Source of the DNA: Nemertoderma westbladi
Lineage: Eukaryota > Xenacoelomorpha > Nemertodermatida > Nemertodermatidae
Direction: 5' to 3'
NCBI GenBank assembly: GCA_032718475.1
Contig: JAUCBJ010007806.1
Span: 1-64,000 of the forward strand
DNA length: 64,000 bases
The position numbers were made by a program, and so were the translations under genes. Under the pieces are notes generated by a model. It made no database searches. It was given only the letters and a program-made list of their open reading frames with translations, and was not told the origin of the DNA. This document shows positions 9,766 through 20,465 of the stretch, piece by piece; the first letter of the stretch is position 1, and each line of letters opens with the position of its first letter.

Positions 9766-10425
9766 TTAAGAATGCTGTGCCGGCTTGTCGACAAAATTGC
9801 GCCGCCACAACTCCCTATCACCCATGACATTTGCTAGATCATCCGCATCTTCAAGGCCAGTGTCATTTAAGATGCGTCTCAAGAAAGTCATGGGCTGTCC
9901 ACCATGCTTATTCACTCCATGAGGCTGCCAAAGTACAAGATTATGCACTGGCTGGTCCTCACGGCGAAAGCAATGCCCTACAAAGCGGAGGCGATTTTGT
10001 TCTAGTGTCAAGCTTGGGAGAACCAATGAGACACCTCCAATGTTATATAGTGTCTGGTTGGAGATGTGTGCATTGTACTTGACACAATGAACCCGGCGTA
10101 GCATTCTTGTGAATGTGCCATCCAGAGATTTGGTGTCCTCAGCACTTAGAGACCAGCATGGACTCACATAGAGGAGTACTGGAACTACTGCTGCTCTAAA
10201 TAATCGGACCTTAAGTTTCTGATTAATTCTCGGTGACTTCCAAATGCTGGAAAGCCTATTCAAGGCTGGCCATGCCTTTCCCTTACGTATTCGAAGGTCC
10301 TCACCTGACTTCCGGATCCATGATCCCAGGTAACAGAAGTCGTCCACATGCTCAAGCATACCATCTTTTGAGCTTATGCTCATCCGATCAGAGACTTGCT
10401 GAGGACTTTCAAAGTTAACTGTCAA
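9766..10425 (-). pseudogene. LINE RT C-terminal (thumb/connection) frame
   Basis: A 219-codon frame with FCYLGSWIRKSGEDLRIRKG, then LKVRLFRAAVVPVLLYVSPC (family usually LLYGCETW) and RFVGHCFRRED, typical of the part after the catalytic core in APE-type LINEs. It ends at TGA/TAG near 9766, followed by ~110 bp of 3' end. It is continuous in orientation with the RT core at 10500-10880. The word for GSWIRKSG is what became the 17-bp minisatellite at 20179-20365. Confidence 0.85.
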
Positions 10426-10499
10426 AATTTTGGTCTTTCTGGAGTTAATAAAAAGACCAACACTAGAAGCGGAATGTTCTAATGAGCCGAGGAGCCGTT

Positions 10500-10880
10500 G
10501 GGCTCCTTCTAGTGATTCTGAGAGTAATTCCTAAGTCATCAGCAAAGTGCTGGAGCCAGTAGTTGGAGTTATTATCACCCCATTATCATTATGATGATCT
10601 AAGGACATGAGTAGAACATAGTCAATCACAATTATGAAGAAGAATGGTGCAAGTGTGTCTCCCTGGAGGACGCCCGATAACATTTCAAATGGTTCTGTGT
10701 CACCGTCAACAGTAGACACAAATGTTGTCGAACCATCGTATACTGATCTGATTGCTGCAATAATTTCATCAGGAATCCCATATAATGAAAGTATGCTGAA
10801 CATACGTGAGCAAGAGACTGAATCAAAGGCCTTGAAGAAGGTATACAGGAACTGTTTCTGCAGCTGCTAACTTACTGCTT
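10500..10880 (-). pseudogene. LINE reverse transcriptase core, frameshifted
   Basis: The minus strand reads FFKAFDSVSCSRMFSIL (motif A; the frame starts above the ATG at 10803), SLYGIPDEIIAAIRSVYDG, then SGVLQGDTLAPFFFIIVIDY. A frame change follows near 10545, where the catalytic box reads LQHFADDLGIT. The FADD catalytic pair is intact but out of frame with the preceding blocks. Confidence 0.8.
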
Positions 10881-11094
10881 CTGTGAAAGCAGTATAGCCC
10901 TCACAATGATCTGCTGCCTCAGAGGCAAGAACCTCATACCTGTTGCTCAGCTATAGTGTGAAGCCGGATCTCACACTTGACTGTTGCAACAGAGAGGACC
11001 AGTCATGCCGCGGCAAGGCAGATTTCGTTGTTCTGCTAGCACGCAGACTAAGTCTTACCTTGGCCACAATAAGGCGGTGATCACTGGAAAATGG

Positions 11095-12126
11095 TCAAAG
11101 TGTAAATGCATTACTGTCTTGTATAGAGCTCCTGTATTTCCTACGAAACAGAATATGGTCTATCTGGGACTTGTGACCACTGCGTCCACTATGAGTCCAT
11201 AGCTTTCCAGTTCGCTTCTTGAACTGGGTTCCAGCCGAAAACAATCCATTTCCAGAGATAAAATCCTGAAGATGGACGTAATTTCGGTTAACACTATTGC
11301 TATAGACCCAGGGGGATGTAGGTGATTGATGCAGACTTGCACTAAAGTCTCCCAGGATTGTTAAGAATGCATGCTGATCCACTCCATCAGTAGCTGCTTG
11401 TAGATTGTGGTAGAAATTTTCCACCTCCTCTACAGGGGCAACACTAGTTGGAGAGTGGCACACAATCAGAACCACCTTAGGAAACTTCTTAGCCAGTCTT
11501 CCAGAACAGGAGAAGTGGCAACGGATGATGCGGTTAGAGATTTGGTCTATTTTGTCCAATGCTGCATGTGCAGTTGGATTCGTCAATAGACCAATTCCAC
11601 CATTGCCACTATCATCTGATGACGCGAGGGCGAGTCGCCAACCGCCTCCCATGTCCTTAATCAAAACCTCATCACCCACTGCGCTAAGAGAAAGCTTATC
11701 TGCCAAGGCAGTCAGCTCACCTTGTCGCATTGGGGACCCGAGTGTTAGGGTGTTTACTGAGGCTAGTCTAGTGACTTGCCTCAGATTCACCAATGGCTTT
11801 GTTGGTCGGGGTGGAACATGAGAGTAGCCTCCAACTCCAGAATCCCTCTCCCCCTCACAATCTGGCCTCCCTGGTGACCCAGGGTTTGGGCCAGAATGGT
11901 CATCAGGAAAGGGACTCAAAGAATTGTTGCCTCTCTCTCCAGTAGGGGGTGAGACAGGCAGCCGGTCAGGAGATAACTGACGCCTGTGAGGCCGATTGTG
12001 TCCGGTAATTCCACTGGCCTCTAGTGGCTGGACCTCCGCATTACTAATGTAATCCATAGTGGGGGTTGGGGAGTGCTTTTTTTCCGAGTCAGCTCTCGGG
12101 GCAAATACCACACCCTGGTTTGCCAT
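11095..12126 (-). pseudogene. LINE endonuclease domain, partly degraded
   Basis: A 343-codon frame. The N-terminal ~120 residues are low-complexity (Pro, Arg, Ser). The C-terminal half has APE-type endonuclease signatures: GGIGLLTNPTAHAALDKID, then VVLIVCHSPTS, then LTILGDFSASL (family usually GDFNA) and SQIDHILFRRKYRSSIQD. The segment before GGIG, where the catalytic Asn and Glu should be, is missing or unrecognisable, so an internal deletion is likely. It lies directly upstream of the RT relic on the same strand. Confidence 0.75.
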
Positions 12127-12530
12127 TCCACAGGGTGGGTGTCGCAGTGGAGTCAGATATGAGGCCCATCACCCATATCTACTCTGGCGCACATGACCCA
12201 CCATTGGCTGTGCAGCTCATCTGCTGGGTCATGCCCTGTACCCCTGCTGCCAGGTGCAGGTCGCAGTGAAGTGCACTCAGAGTGGACATGAGAACACTCT
12301 ACTCCTGACCAGCCATTGGTAGATCACCATCTGCCTGGCCAGGCCATATACCCCTGCAGCCAAGTATATGGGTCCTTAATCCAGGACCAAGGGCGTCCTT
12401 ATCCCAGAACGAAGGGGGTCCTAGTTACAGGACCAGATTTGCCCTAGTAAGAGGGTCTATGCAGCTACAGGTGGCACCTCCTTTATGCTGCATGGAGGTG
12501 GCAAGTTTTCTTGATCAATGACCTAGAATA

Positions 12531-12565
12531 CCTGACCTGACCTGACCTGACCTGACCTGACCTGA
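12531..12565. repeat. CCTGA pentanucleotide tandem (7 copies)
   Basis: Seven perfect CCTGA units in a row at the 5' end of the minus-strand LINE (CAGGT-type units in element orientation). Confidence 0.9.
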
Positions 12566-12570
12566 CTTGG

Positions 12571-12962
12571 CTCTTCTAGTCATCCCCAATAATACACCGA
12601 TTGTCATCGCAAATAACAAACATGTCCATTGTTGTACCACAGTGACTGGGATGAGGTAGGCCTATGGAGAGGGGACGACGGACATCGGTATGTCGGGAAA
12701 CATTGACGGAGGATGGGGACGAACAAACGACTTTCATCACTCAATACTTTCGATATACGCCAATGTTCTTCGTTACACAGGCAACAATGTTAGGAAGCGC
12801 CAACAGGCACGCATTTGATTCTACGTCGTCAGAAGGAAATCCGAAGACAAGACGGAAACCATTCCAGGGTTCGGTTCCGGTATAATCGGTCAGCCCATAA
12901 ATACAATACTGGTACTATAACAAAGGCTGCATATCCTGATATCAGTACGTGGTACCGTTTCA
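12571..12962. other. No gene seen
   Basis: A mixed unique-looking stretch between two retroelements. Short open frames here have no recognised content. Confidence 0.35.
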
Positions 12963-13170
12963 AAACCTTTTTTCGCCATTTTAAATTCATATTCGATAAT
13001 TGTTGGATAGCCTGTACAAAAATTGGATAACTGTTGGATAGCCTGTGCACAGATTGGATAACTGTTGGATAGCCAGTGCACAGATTGGATAACTGTTGGA
13101 TAGCCAGTGCAAAAATTGGATTAACTGTTGGATAGCCTGTGCAAAAATTGGATAAATGTTGGATAGCCTG
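12963..13170 (-). repeat. 31-bp minisatellite element, part A (split by a LINE)
   Basis: This is the reverse complement of the 9108-9445 element. It starts with that element's right flank (AAATTCATATTCGATAA on the plus strand), followed by about five and a half 31-bp units ending GGATAGCCTG at 13170. The next monomer bases expected, TGCAAAAATTGG, are found at 17541, beyond the inserted LINE. Confidence 0.85.
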
Positions 13171-13508
13171 TAGTTAGTTAGTTAGTTAGTTGTTTATTGA
13201 CATAATTTTTGAGATGGAAACTCGCATGTAATTCAAACCCTTCACCAATAGAGACACACACATTGATACATTGGCTACATACGTTTAATGCAATAATACC
13301 CTCCACCAATACACACTTAAAATTAAGTCCAATTATACGCCGCTTCGTAATGCAAAAATGCGAAAAAAAAAAAAAAAAAAATTCAATATGTACATAACGC
13401 TCGTTTTTGTTCGTGTTCGTGAAATGGGCTAAACTTAATGAGATGTATACTTAATTATTTGATTTCTTATTAATTTACGGTTATTTTAATCCCTTCCTTG
13501 TTATTAAT

Positions 13509-16500
13509 TTACACTTGTGCGGGCTCTAATACTTTAATAATTTTATGGCACATTGATGCGGATCGGGTTCCGAGGTTATCAAATACTCTGGATAGGGATG
13601 ATGATGGTGGTGGAAAGTCGAAATCCAAGCGAATACTTTCGGTTAGTGGGCAGACAAAGAATATGTGATGATCTGATTGGGTAGAACCACATAAGCATTT
13701 ACGATTCTCTCTCGGAATCCGAGACCATCGGAATATCTCCATTGGTAGCCGATAGGAACTCAATCTGATCCTTGAAAATGAGATTCTCTCCCACTCGGGT
13801 ACATTAGGGTCAGAGTATAAATCGTGGGGTTTCTGAGTTGGGTTGTATGCCACATAATTCACACACCTTGTCATTATGGCTGTAAGAGTTCGATCTTTTG
13901 CAGCTTGGAGTTCCGACATGACATGACCCGTATCTAATAGCTCTTTGGCGTATTTTCCCATTGGTGAGTTTACTGATGTAGCTTCGTTCATAATGTAGTT
14001 ATGATAACTGTCTTTATATCCAGGCCGTGAGGACAATGACCTCAGGAACTTTAACTGCCGATTCTTAATGATACTCTTGACATGTTCAGTGCCAGTTTCA
14101 ATAAGGACGAGATCATTTGGTGTTGTTAATCGAACTGAGAGTAGTTGTTTAAGCGTTCTGTAAAACACTGAAACAATTCGTTTGATGTTATTACATAACC
14201 ATGTTTCGCATCCGTATAATAGCGAAGATTGGAGAGCAGCCTGCCATACTGACTTCTTCACGGTAAAGGGAGCGTCGCAGTTTTTGCCGAGGAATGAAGT
14301 GAAATTGTGGCAGTTACCAATACGCATCTTAATTTCGTCATCAATTTGAACCGCTACGGGGTGAATTGATATTAAAGATCCCAAATAGACATATGAGGAT
14401 ACAATTGAGATTGTGATGTTCCCTATCAAGATGGGGATTCTGTCGCTATTGAGAGTGGATGAGGTCAGAAATTTCGACTTTTTAGGATGTAAAGTCATTC
14501 CAATTTCATCGCATACATCTTTAAGGATGTTAAGTTTATCAGTTAACTTTGCTCGGGAGGTAGCCAATACACATGTGTCATCCATTAATAATGTTCCATG
14601 AAGAGAATCTAGCCAACTGTCCTTTCCTAAACGATCCATTTTTGTAATTGTAGGGTCTATGTGTGTACAAAATAGTGGACAGCTGGAAGGCTTACCCTGT
14701 CCTACACCGCCCGTACTCTCAAACGTTGTGTTGCCTATTACATTTATAGTTTCCTGCATTGATACTGATAAAGCCATAAGAAACCTTCTGCCACAACCCA
14801 TCTGTTTCAATTTCCTGAGTAAGACTATCCTGTCAACTTTGTCATAGGCCTTCTCGTAGTCGATGAAGGCAATGAATAACTATCGCTTTGTTTTGATGGC
14901 AATATCGATTGCCAAACGAACACACAATATCTGTTCAGTACAGCCTCGTCCCTTCTGTGCGCCTGCCTGATATTGAGACGGTTTCGACCATAAATTAAAA
15001 CGCTCAGTAAGGACGGAGTCGTACAATTTAGACAAGGCCGGAGCGACCGAAATTCCCCGATAATTCACTGGTAGTGACTTAATTCCTTTCTTAAAAATCG
15101 TAAACATCAGGGAAGTGGACCAATCTGTGGGGTATGGGACCTTACCAGAGAAAACATCGTTAAAGCATAAAGTAACTGCAATTAGCCAGTCATCGCTTAA
15201 TAATTTGAGGATTCCTGGAGGTAGACCATCTATTCCTGCCGATTTTGAAGCTTTAAATTTCGCTAAGTAGATTGAAACTTCGTTCGGGTTTATATCGCTG
15301 TCTAGAATTGGAATAAAGATTTCTATTGACTTTATTTCGTTGTTAATTACATCTGTGATAGATTGTGCATGTTCCTGAGAAGATAACAGCTGCTTGAAAT
15401 AAGCGGCGAATTGCTCACTAGAAGGGCTTTCTGAGTATTTTTTTGAGATAAGTTGAGAGTTATAGCAAATAGACCCATTCCAATCTATTGCATTCCAAAT
15501 AGTTTTCAGGTCGACTTTATTGACTAACCACTTCCATCTATTATTTGAGTTCCTTTCGTGTGTACTGCGGTTAATAGGCATGACGTGTGGTTTCTTTTGA
15601 GTTTTCGATTGTATAGCTAGATTTGTTAGGGTTGTTGTTATTACTGAGTGCATGTTGTCACCGCTTTGTGGCCTGGGTATGTTGCTAAGCCGGTGTTTGA
15701 ACAATTCGTGGTTGATCGAGTTATAGTGCAGTTTTGGCTTATTATTTGGTATTAATGGTTGTACAGAAATACCTAATTGTGATGAGCGTGCTACTAGACT
15801 TGACACATCAAGGGGTTTAATTTTTAACTCAAAAGATAAACCGGCATGATTAGTGCAATCTAGATTCTGTAGGAAATTTAAATATGTAAAATGCTGCAAC
15901 AACTCGGCTGAGCAGATCACCCAATCAACTTGGGATACCCAGTTCGTGCCCTGTCTAAATGTGAGGCTGCTGTTGAAGCTATTGCCTGTTAAAATTGCAT
16001 GATTCAAAGGTTTTAAATTATGTAGTTGGCATAGCTGTTTTAATTCACGGCCGTTTGCATTTAACTTATTATCAACATTTCCTGAGTATGTTAAGGTGGT
16101 ACCATGTTTCAACAAGTTGTCACTAAATAAATTTAAATCATTCATCCTAGCATTAAAATCTCCAAATATGACAAGTTTGTTAAATAAATGGCACTGTTCA
16201 CTAATATGTGCAAAGGAATCGAGCGTAAAAAATTGAGAGTCAGTGGGTGTAATATATATTGCACCGTATCTAATGTCCCTATCGAAAATAAATGAAAACC
16301 ACACTTGGTCTTTATATACAGTTATATCACTTACCCCCTCCCATAGAACTGATCGGATAAATACACCGGTTCCACCGCGGCGTGATTCTCCTGGGATTCG
16401 TTGACTGCAAGTAAATACATAACCAGGAAGTCCTACTTGGTGCTGGGTTTTAAGTTCTGTTACCGCAATAATATCATAATCGTACAAAATGTCAGTAAAA

Positions 16501-16568
16501 ACTTTAGATTCAAATTTACCTCCAATTCCATTAATATTACAGCACAATACAGATATCGAGTTTTCCAT
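13509..16568 (-). pseudogene. LINE ORF2: endonuclease + reverse transcriptase, one internal stop
   Basis: The ATG at 16568 and the TAG/TAA end at 13509 are in one frame of 1,020 codons, broken only by a TAG at 14880-14882. Order: APE endonuclease (residues ~1-240) with LCCNINGIGG, AVTELKT, GDFNAR, QVDWVIC and NHAGLSFE; then a linker; then RT (~440-800) with KASKSAGIDGLPPGIL, YRGISVAPALSKLYDSVL, QYQAGAQKGRGC, FIDYEKAYDKVDR (just after the stop) and GQGKPSSCPLF. The catalytic box is LLMDDTCVL, with M in place of the usual F/Y-A. The C-terminal cluster is CLCGSTQSDHHIFFVC. Length is normal for the group. The stop lies between RT blocks, so this copy cannot make full-length ORF2p unless the stop is read through or is a sequence error. 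Confidence 0.9.
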
Positions 16569-16576
16569 CTCAGTTT

Positions 16577-17460
16577 TTATAAAAACCGCGGGTTATACTT
16601 ATCAACAAACTTACCGTCGACGAGTAAGCCTCTCTGTTTCCAGTCGATTCGTATTTCTTTTCCCTGATTTTCAGGTTTTGCCTTCTCTGCTTTTAGCGAT
16701 TCGAATAACCGGGACTTTTCTTTCCGTACCGCTGGATGGGTGTCTCGTCGAATAAATATCTTCTCATATTCTGCACCGGCTTCTTTGAGGGATTTTGAGT
16801 TATTGATAATGTCATTGACAGTGGATCTGTCATTGAAACTTCAGTGGTCTGTTATAACCTGGTTTAGCATTACCAATTCGTTCGTTGTTTACAAAACTCA
16901 TGCCGAAATGTTGATGAGACATAGCGCATAGAACCGCCAATCATTTCTCATCATCCGACGTTGCCTTTGAACCGTTAGGATTGTTGGTTGAGTACGGTGT
17001 ATTCCGGAACTCCTATTACAATAATATTTAAGGAGCACTTCTCGCGATCGAGATATTCCAAGTACCTTTGTTGATTAGAAACTGTTTCATTCAGCACTGT
17101 GCTATCTTCCTGCAGTCCTTTAACCGTTACAGTTAAGGATTTATTCTCGATTTTTAACATGTTAACTTCGGATCTCAGTACACGATTCTCTTCGCGCAGT
17201 TCTTGCAGTTGCGTTTCAATTCGGGATTGCGATTGCAGCAAGGAGCTAACCCACGCAGGAGTGTTCAACGAGTCGATGTTAGTAGTGTCGTTACCAGTAT
17301 CAATGGAGCTTCTCCGTTGGGATTGCGAGAAGTTAAACGAAGCTGCAGGTGCACCCAAACGCGTATCTCTACATTTGGAGCACAGGCCGGCCCCAGTTAA
17401 TTTAGTTTGAGTTCCATTGCAGTCAATACACTGCGGCATTATACGTACGCGTAGCGGCAT
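16577..17460 (-). pseudogene. LINE ORF1 (zinc finger, coiled coil, RNA-binding domain), frameshifted
   Basis: Likely start at ATG 17460 or 17439. The longer frame to 17592 reads into flanking minisatellite and is not real. Order: Cys cluster CIDCNGTQTKL followed by LCSKCRD; Ser-rich linker; coiled coil with heptad spacing (RIETQLQELREENRVLRSE and following); then LNIIVIGVPEY, the start of the ORF1p RNA-recognition fold. The first frame stops at 16975. Out-of-frame pieces continue the domain: MSFVNNERIGNAKPGYNRPL, then EYEKIFIRRDTHPAVRKE, and ENQGKEIRIDWKQRGLLVDG ending with TAA at 16577-16579. At least two shifts separate them. The ORF1 end is 8 bp upstream of the ORF2 start, as expected for a bicistronic LINE. 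Confidence 0.8.
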
Positions 17461-17540
17461 AGGCAAAACACAGTATACCGTCGTTACAGCAATACTTTTT
17501 TGACGCAATACACTACACCCAGTACAACAATAGTAATAGT

Positions 17541-17612
17541 TGCAAAAATTAGGTACAAAAATTGGATAACTGTTAATAACCGGTAACAACAAACTGTCAG
17601 TAAATATTACTA
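17541..17612 (-). repeat. 31-bp minisatellite element, part B (split by a LINE)
   Basis: This is the remaining end of the inverted element. TGCAAAAATT and ACAAAAATTGGATAACTG are monomer words. They are followed by TTAATAACxGGTAACAA and CTGTCAGTAAATATTACTAT, the reverse complement of the left flank at 9108-9160. The N-terminal residues of the longest minus frame here come from this repeat. Confidence 0.8.
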
Positions 17613-17936
17613 TCCCAAATATAACACCAATGGAATACTAAATATAGACGAAACTGCAAAATTTCATCAATATTTTTGGACCCGAAATAATTTTTCAATA
17701 AAGTGGTTGCACATGCCATAGGAAGCTGAGAAAAAAAAATTACGTGACCGGAGCGTTCTCGAGATATTACCCGTATTTTATTTACCAATAAGAAATCTGG
17801 GCTGCGTTGTTGTACAGTATTGTTAATATTTTGGTTTATCAACAATATTATTATTAATAGACAAGTTTTCATTTATATTTAGTATTTCATGAACCACAAA
17901 GGAAATACTAAATGCATAACAAACAATTGTGATAAT
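17613..17936. other. No gene seen
   Basis: AT-rich sequence downstream of the receptor gene's poly(A) signal. A 91-codon minus frame has no recognisable content. Confidence 0.4.
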
Positions 17937-18060
17937 AATTTAACGATTCGAAGTCTAACCAATGCTAGCTACTCTAATCTAACGAATCGAAGTCTAACCA
18001 ATGCTAGCTACTCTAATTTAACGATTCGAACTCTAACCAATGCTAGCTACTCTAATTTAA
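17937..18060 (+). repeat. 39-bp minisatellite, three copies
   Basis: Units 17937-17975, 17976-18014 and 18015-18053 plus a partial one. Each contains AACGATTCGAA (or CGAATCGAA) and CTAACCAATGCTAGCTACTC, with one to three differences between copies. Confidence 0.95.
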
Positions 18061-18178
18061 CACACTTTCGAGTCGTATTACTATACTATTTACATTCAAC
18101 CAAATTGATTCCAATTGATTCAAATAGGAAAATGTAAAACATTCTGATTGTAAGTATAGCTATTATTAGTATAAACAA

Positions 18179-18184
18179 TTTATT
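18179..18184 (-). terminator. Poly(A) signal AATAAA
   Basis: AATAAA on the minus strand lies about 80 bp past the distal stop (18266) of the receptor's last exon. Position and strand fit, but single hexamers are common in AT-rich DNA. Confidence 0.5.
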
Positions 18185-18265
18185 CAACCATATAAATATA
18201 TTTTAGAATACTAAATAGAAAAAGTCGGACAAGTTGTATAGTTATCTCATTCGATCCATTACTAG

Positions 18266-19142
18266 CTAGATTCCATAGACTTCCTTAGCATTTAAATAGT
18301 CCCGATTGTCCTCATTCAATGCGGATTGGTTGATTATTCCAGCTCCGGTAACTTCTGATTGGTTGACATATATTGGGGATACTGTCTTACTCATGCATGC
18401 ACGGTTATCTGATTGGTTGTTCATTGAGGATTCCGCAAGTTGTGATTGGTTAACATAAACTGAAGGCACCGATTGAGTGATTCCAGAAGAGCCATTTAAT
18501 CGGTTGTTAATGAAAGGTGCATCATTATCAGCTGTGTTGCTATTCTCTAGCCCTCTCTCCCCTCCCCTGTGTTGCTATTCTCTTGCCATCTCCCCTCCCC
18601 TGTGTTGGTATTCTCCACAGTGAATGTGTTCCGGAAATTTGTATCAGTTTCTGTAGTTACCTTGTTTCTTCCAACTTTAGGTTCATCGATAGTATCATAG
18701 GGATGGTCATCATTTGTTATCTGATCATCTCGACTACTGGAGGTGAGCGGAGTAAGATTGAAAGGTGACTGATTCGTTGTTGATGGGTGATTTATAGCTC
18801 TCTCATTGGCTGTTTGATTTATAGTTATCACATTGGCTGGTGGATTTAGATAGCTCTCATTGGCTGGTTGGTTTCGAGAACTCTCAGTGTCTAATGCCCG
18901 ATTGTTTGAAGCTCGAATGGCTGGTATCTCTAATTCTTCATAGGGGTGACTCGGGATGTTAGCTGGACCATCCAGCCCATATACAACTGTGTCATCGTAG
19001 ACAGGACTACGAGATTTTCTATTCCGATATCTTTTGAGTAAAATAATTGCCAATACGACTATAACAATCACTGCAAATCCACATCCAACCACCCCACCTA
19101 TCAGCGGTATAGTAGGATCATAATAGTCTACAATTTGTTGAC
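18266..19142 (-). CDS. Last exon of an Ig/FN3 receptor: transmembrane helix and tyrosine-rich tail (frameshifted)
   Basis: Splice acceptor CAATCTTCCAG ends at 19143. The exon begins GT in phase 1, matching the phase-1 donor at 20776 (joined codon GGT). It encodes QQIVDYYDPTIPLIGG, then a membrane helix (GCGFAVIVIVVLAIILL) and a basic stop-transfer KRYRNRKSR. The cytoplasmic tail has candidate SH2-docking tyrosines (VYDD, PYEEL, SYLN, PYDTI). The frame stops at TAG 18547-18549. In the frame two bases away it continues (ADNDAPFINN, VYVNQS, IYVNQS, DYLNA, VYGI) to a stop at 18266. The shift lies in a tandem duplication whose copies are 33 and 35 bp, so a 2-bp insertion explains it. The tail also holds diverged NQ(S/T/P)AxE-like repeats. 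The function is unknown beyond a cell-surface receptor or adhesion role. Confidence 0.75.
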
Positions 19143-19959
19143 CTGGAAGATTGAATAAGAAATTTTATATAATTTATATCAAACAAACGTCCGCAACCGT
19201 CAACTACAAACTGAAGTAACAATCGCAGTTATTCTGTTTGAGTATATCTCAGGGTTCGTTTAATTATATTTATTTTATTATTAAATTTAATTGCAGCCGT
19301 GGAAATGTGATATAACATCGACATCATCTGTATCAAAAGAACATCGGATGACGACGATGAAGACACTGCCATGAAGTACAATGACATTGGAAACGGATGG
19401 ACGTTAGTAACAAGCTCAGGAGAAAGAAACTCGGCCAATGTTTCAATTGGTAGAGTAGGAATTCGGCTAAGCCCATTTGCACTTTAGACACTAAACAACA
19501 TCGAATCTATAATTTCCAGGGTCATGATTGCAACATTAGATTGGAATTCCAAGACACTGCATGTTGTAATTTTGTTTTGAACCACTGAGTTGGGTTAAAG
19601 TACCGGTACGCCTAGAGAGAGAGACCTACAGAAAGATGAAATACTTTGTTTCCGTTTGGTAATAAGTTTTCAGTCGATCTTTTGACGAGAAGCAAATTGA
19701 GCCAAATTAAAAAGAAGTTATTCTAATTTTATATGCTATACAATATATAGTTAATATTATAGTAATATATATAAATAGATATAATAAATATAATAAAATA
19801 TATGTATAGTTAAAATTATAGAAATTTAATTTTAGGTTCCCCCCTATATTATAGTATCCCAACCCAAATACGTTATAATATAGACTTCTAATACTGGCGT
19901 TCAATTCACACCATTTATATATATCTATCTATAATGGTTGGAAAACAATTTGAGCCACC

Positions 19960-20465
19960 ACCATGCAGCAATCTACAATAATTAAATTGCTATAAAGCAG
20001 CGTGCTTTAAGAATGCTATGGCGGTTTATCAACACAACCGCGCCGCCAAAACTTCCTATCCCCCGCTCAAAATAGTCGAACCTCTAGAATTCCAATGAAT
20101 TCTATTTGACTTCAAAATCCTGGCGATCCCATTCAACGCTGCCTATGCCTCCCCTACGAATTATAAAGGTTTCACCTGACTTCCGGATCCAAGAGACTTC
20201 CGGATCCATGAGACTTCCGGATCCATGAGACTTCCGGATCCATGAGACTTCCGGATCCAAGAGACTTCCGGATCCATGAGACTTCCGGATCCATGAGACT
20301 TCCGGATCCATGAGACTTCCGGATCCATGAGACTTCCGGATCCATGAGACTTCCGGATCCAAGATCCCAGGTAGCAGAAGTTATTCACATGCTCAAGTAT
20401 ACCATCCTTTGAGCTTATGCTTTATGTTCAGACATTATCTGGGGACTGTCGAAGTGTTCACACAA
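19960..20465 (-). mobile_element. Internally deleted copy of the 9.7-kb LINE, 3' part
   Basis: Plus-strand words AAGAATGCTATGGCGG and CGCGCCGCCAAAACT match 9760-9810. CACCTGACTTCCGGATCCA, CACATGCTCAAGTATACCAT and TTTGAGCTTATGCT match 10305-10385. The ~400 bp between these in the fuller copy are largely missing here. Within it, one 17-bp stretch has expanded to 11 copies. Confidence 0.85.
20179..20365. repeat. 17-bp minisatellite, 11 copies, inside a LINE relic
   Basis: The unit is ACTTCCGGATCCATGAG. Copies 1, 5 and 11 have AAG for ATG. The fuller LINE copy at 10307-10325 has this sequence once. 17 is not divisible by 3, so the open frames cycle through MDPEV, SWIRKS and HGSGSL. They are not genes. 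Confidence 0.97.

Larger units (their letters stand above)
9650..12570 (-). mobile_element. Decayed APE-type LINE (RTE-like style)
   Basis: In minus orientation the order is a 5' region with tandem CAGGT words (12531-12565), a leader (12130-12530), an endonuclease frame (12126 to 11095), RT blocks (about 10870 to 10500), a C-terminal RT/thumb frame (10425 to 9766) and a short 3' end to about 9650. A second, more deleted copy of its 3' part is in the intron at 19960-20465. RT blocks of the type LQGDTLAPFFFIIVIDYVL resemble RTE and related clades, but the clade is not certain. Confidence 0.75.
13171..17540 (-). mobile_element. Near full-length APE-type LINE with ORF1 and ORF2
   Basis: In minus orientation: 5' end near 17540, ORF1 (17460 to 16577), 8 bp, ORF2 (16568 to 13509), a 3' UTR with an A19 run read on the plus strand (13363-13381), then GTCAATAAACAACTAACTAA-type tail units ending at 13171. 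The tail is a tandem ACTA microsatellite of about five units. The element interrupts a 31-bp minisatellite exactly in phase. It is the best preserved LINE in the window. Protein style (PHD-like zinc finger plus coiled coil in ORF1, CCHC-like end in ORF2) points to the CR1/L2/jockey group; the exact clade is uncertain. Confidence 0.85.

Noticed and set aside
20102-20388. Frames reading SWIRKS/MDPEV repeats as a small repetitive protein
   Set aside because: They come from the 17-bp expansion of a dead LINE fragment inside an intron.
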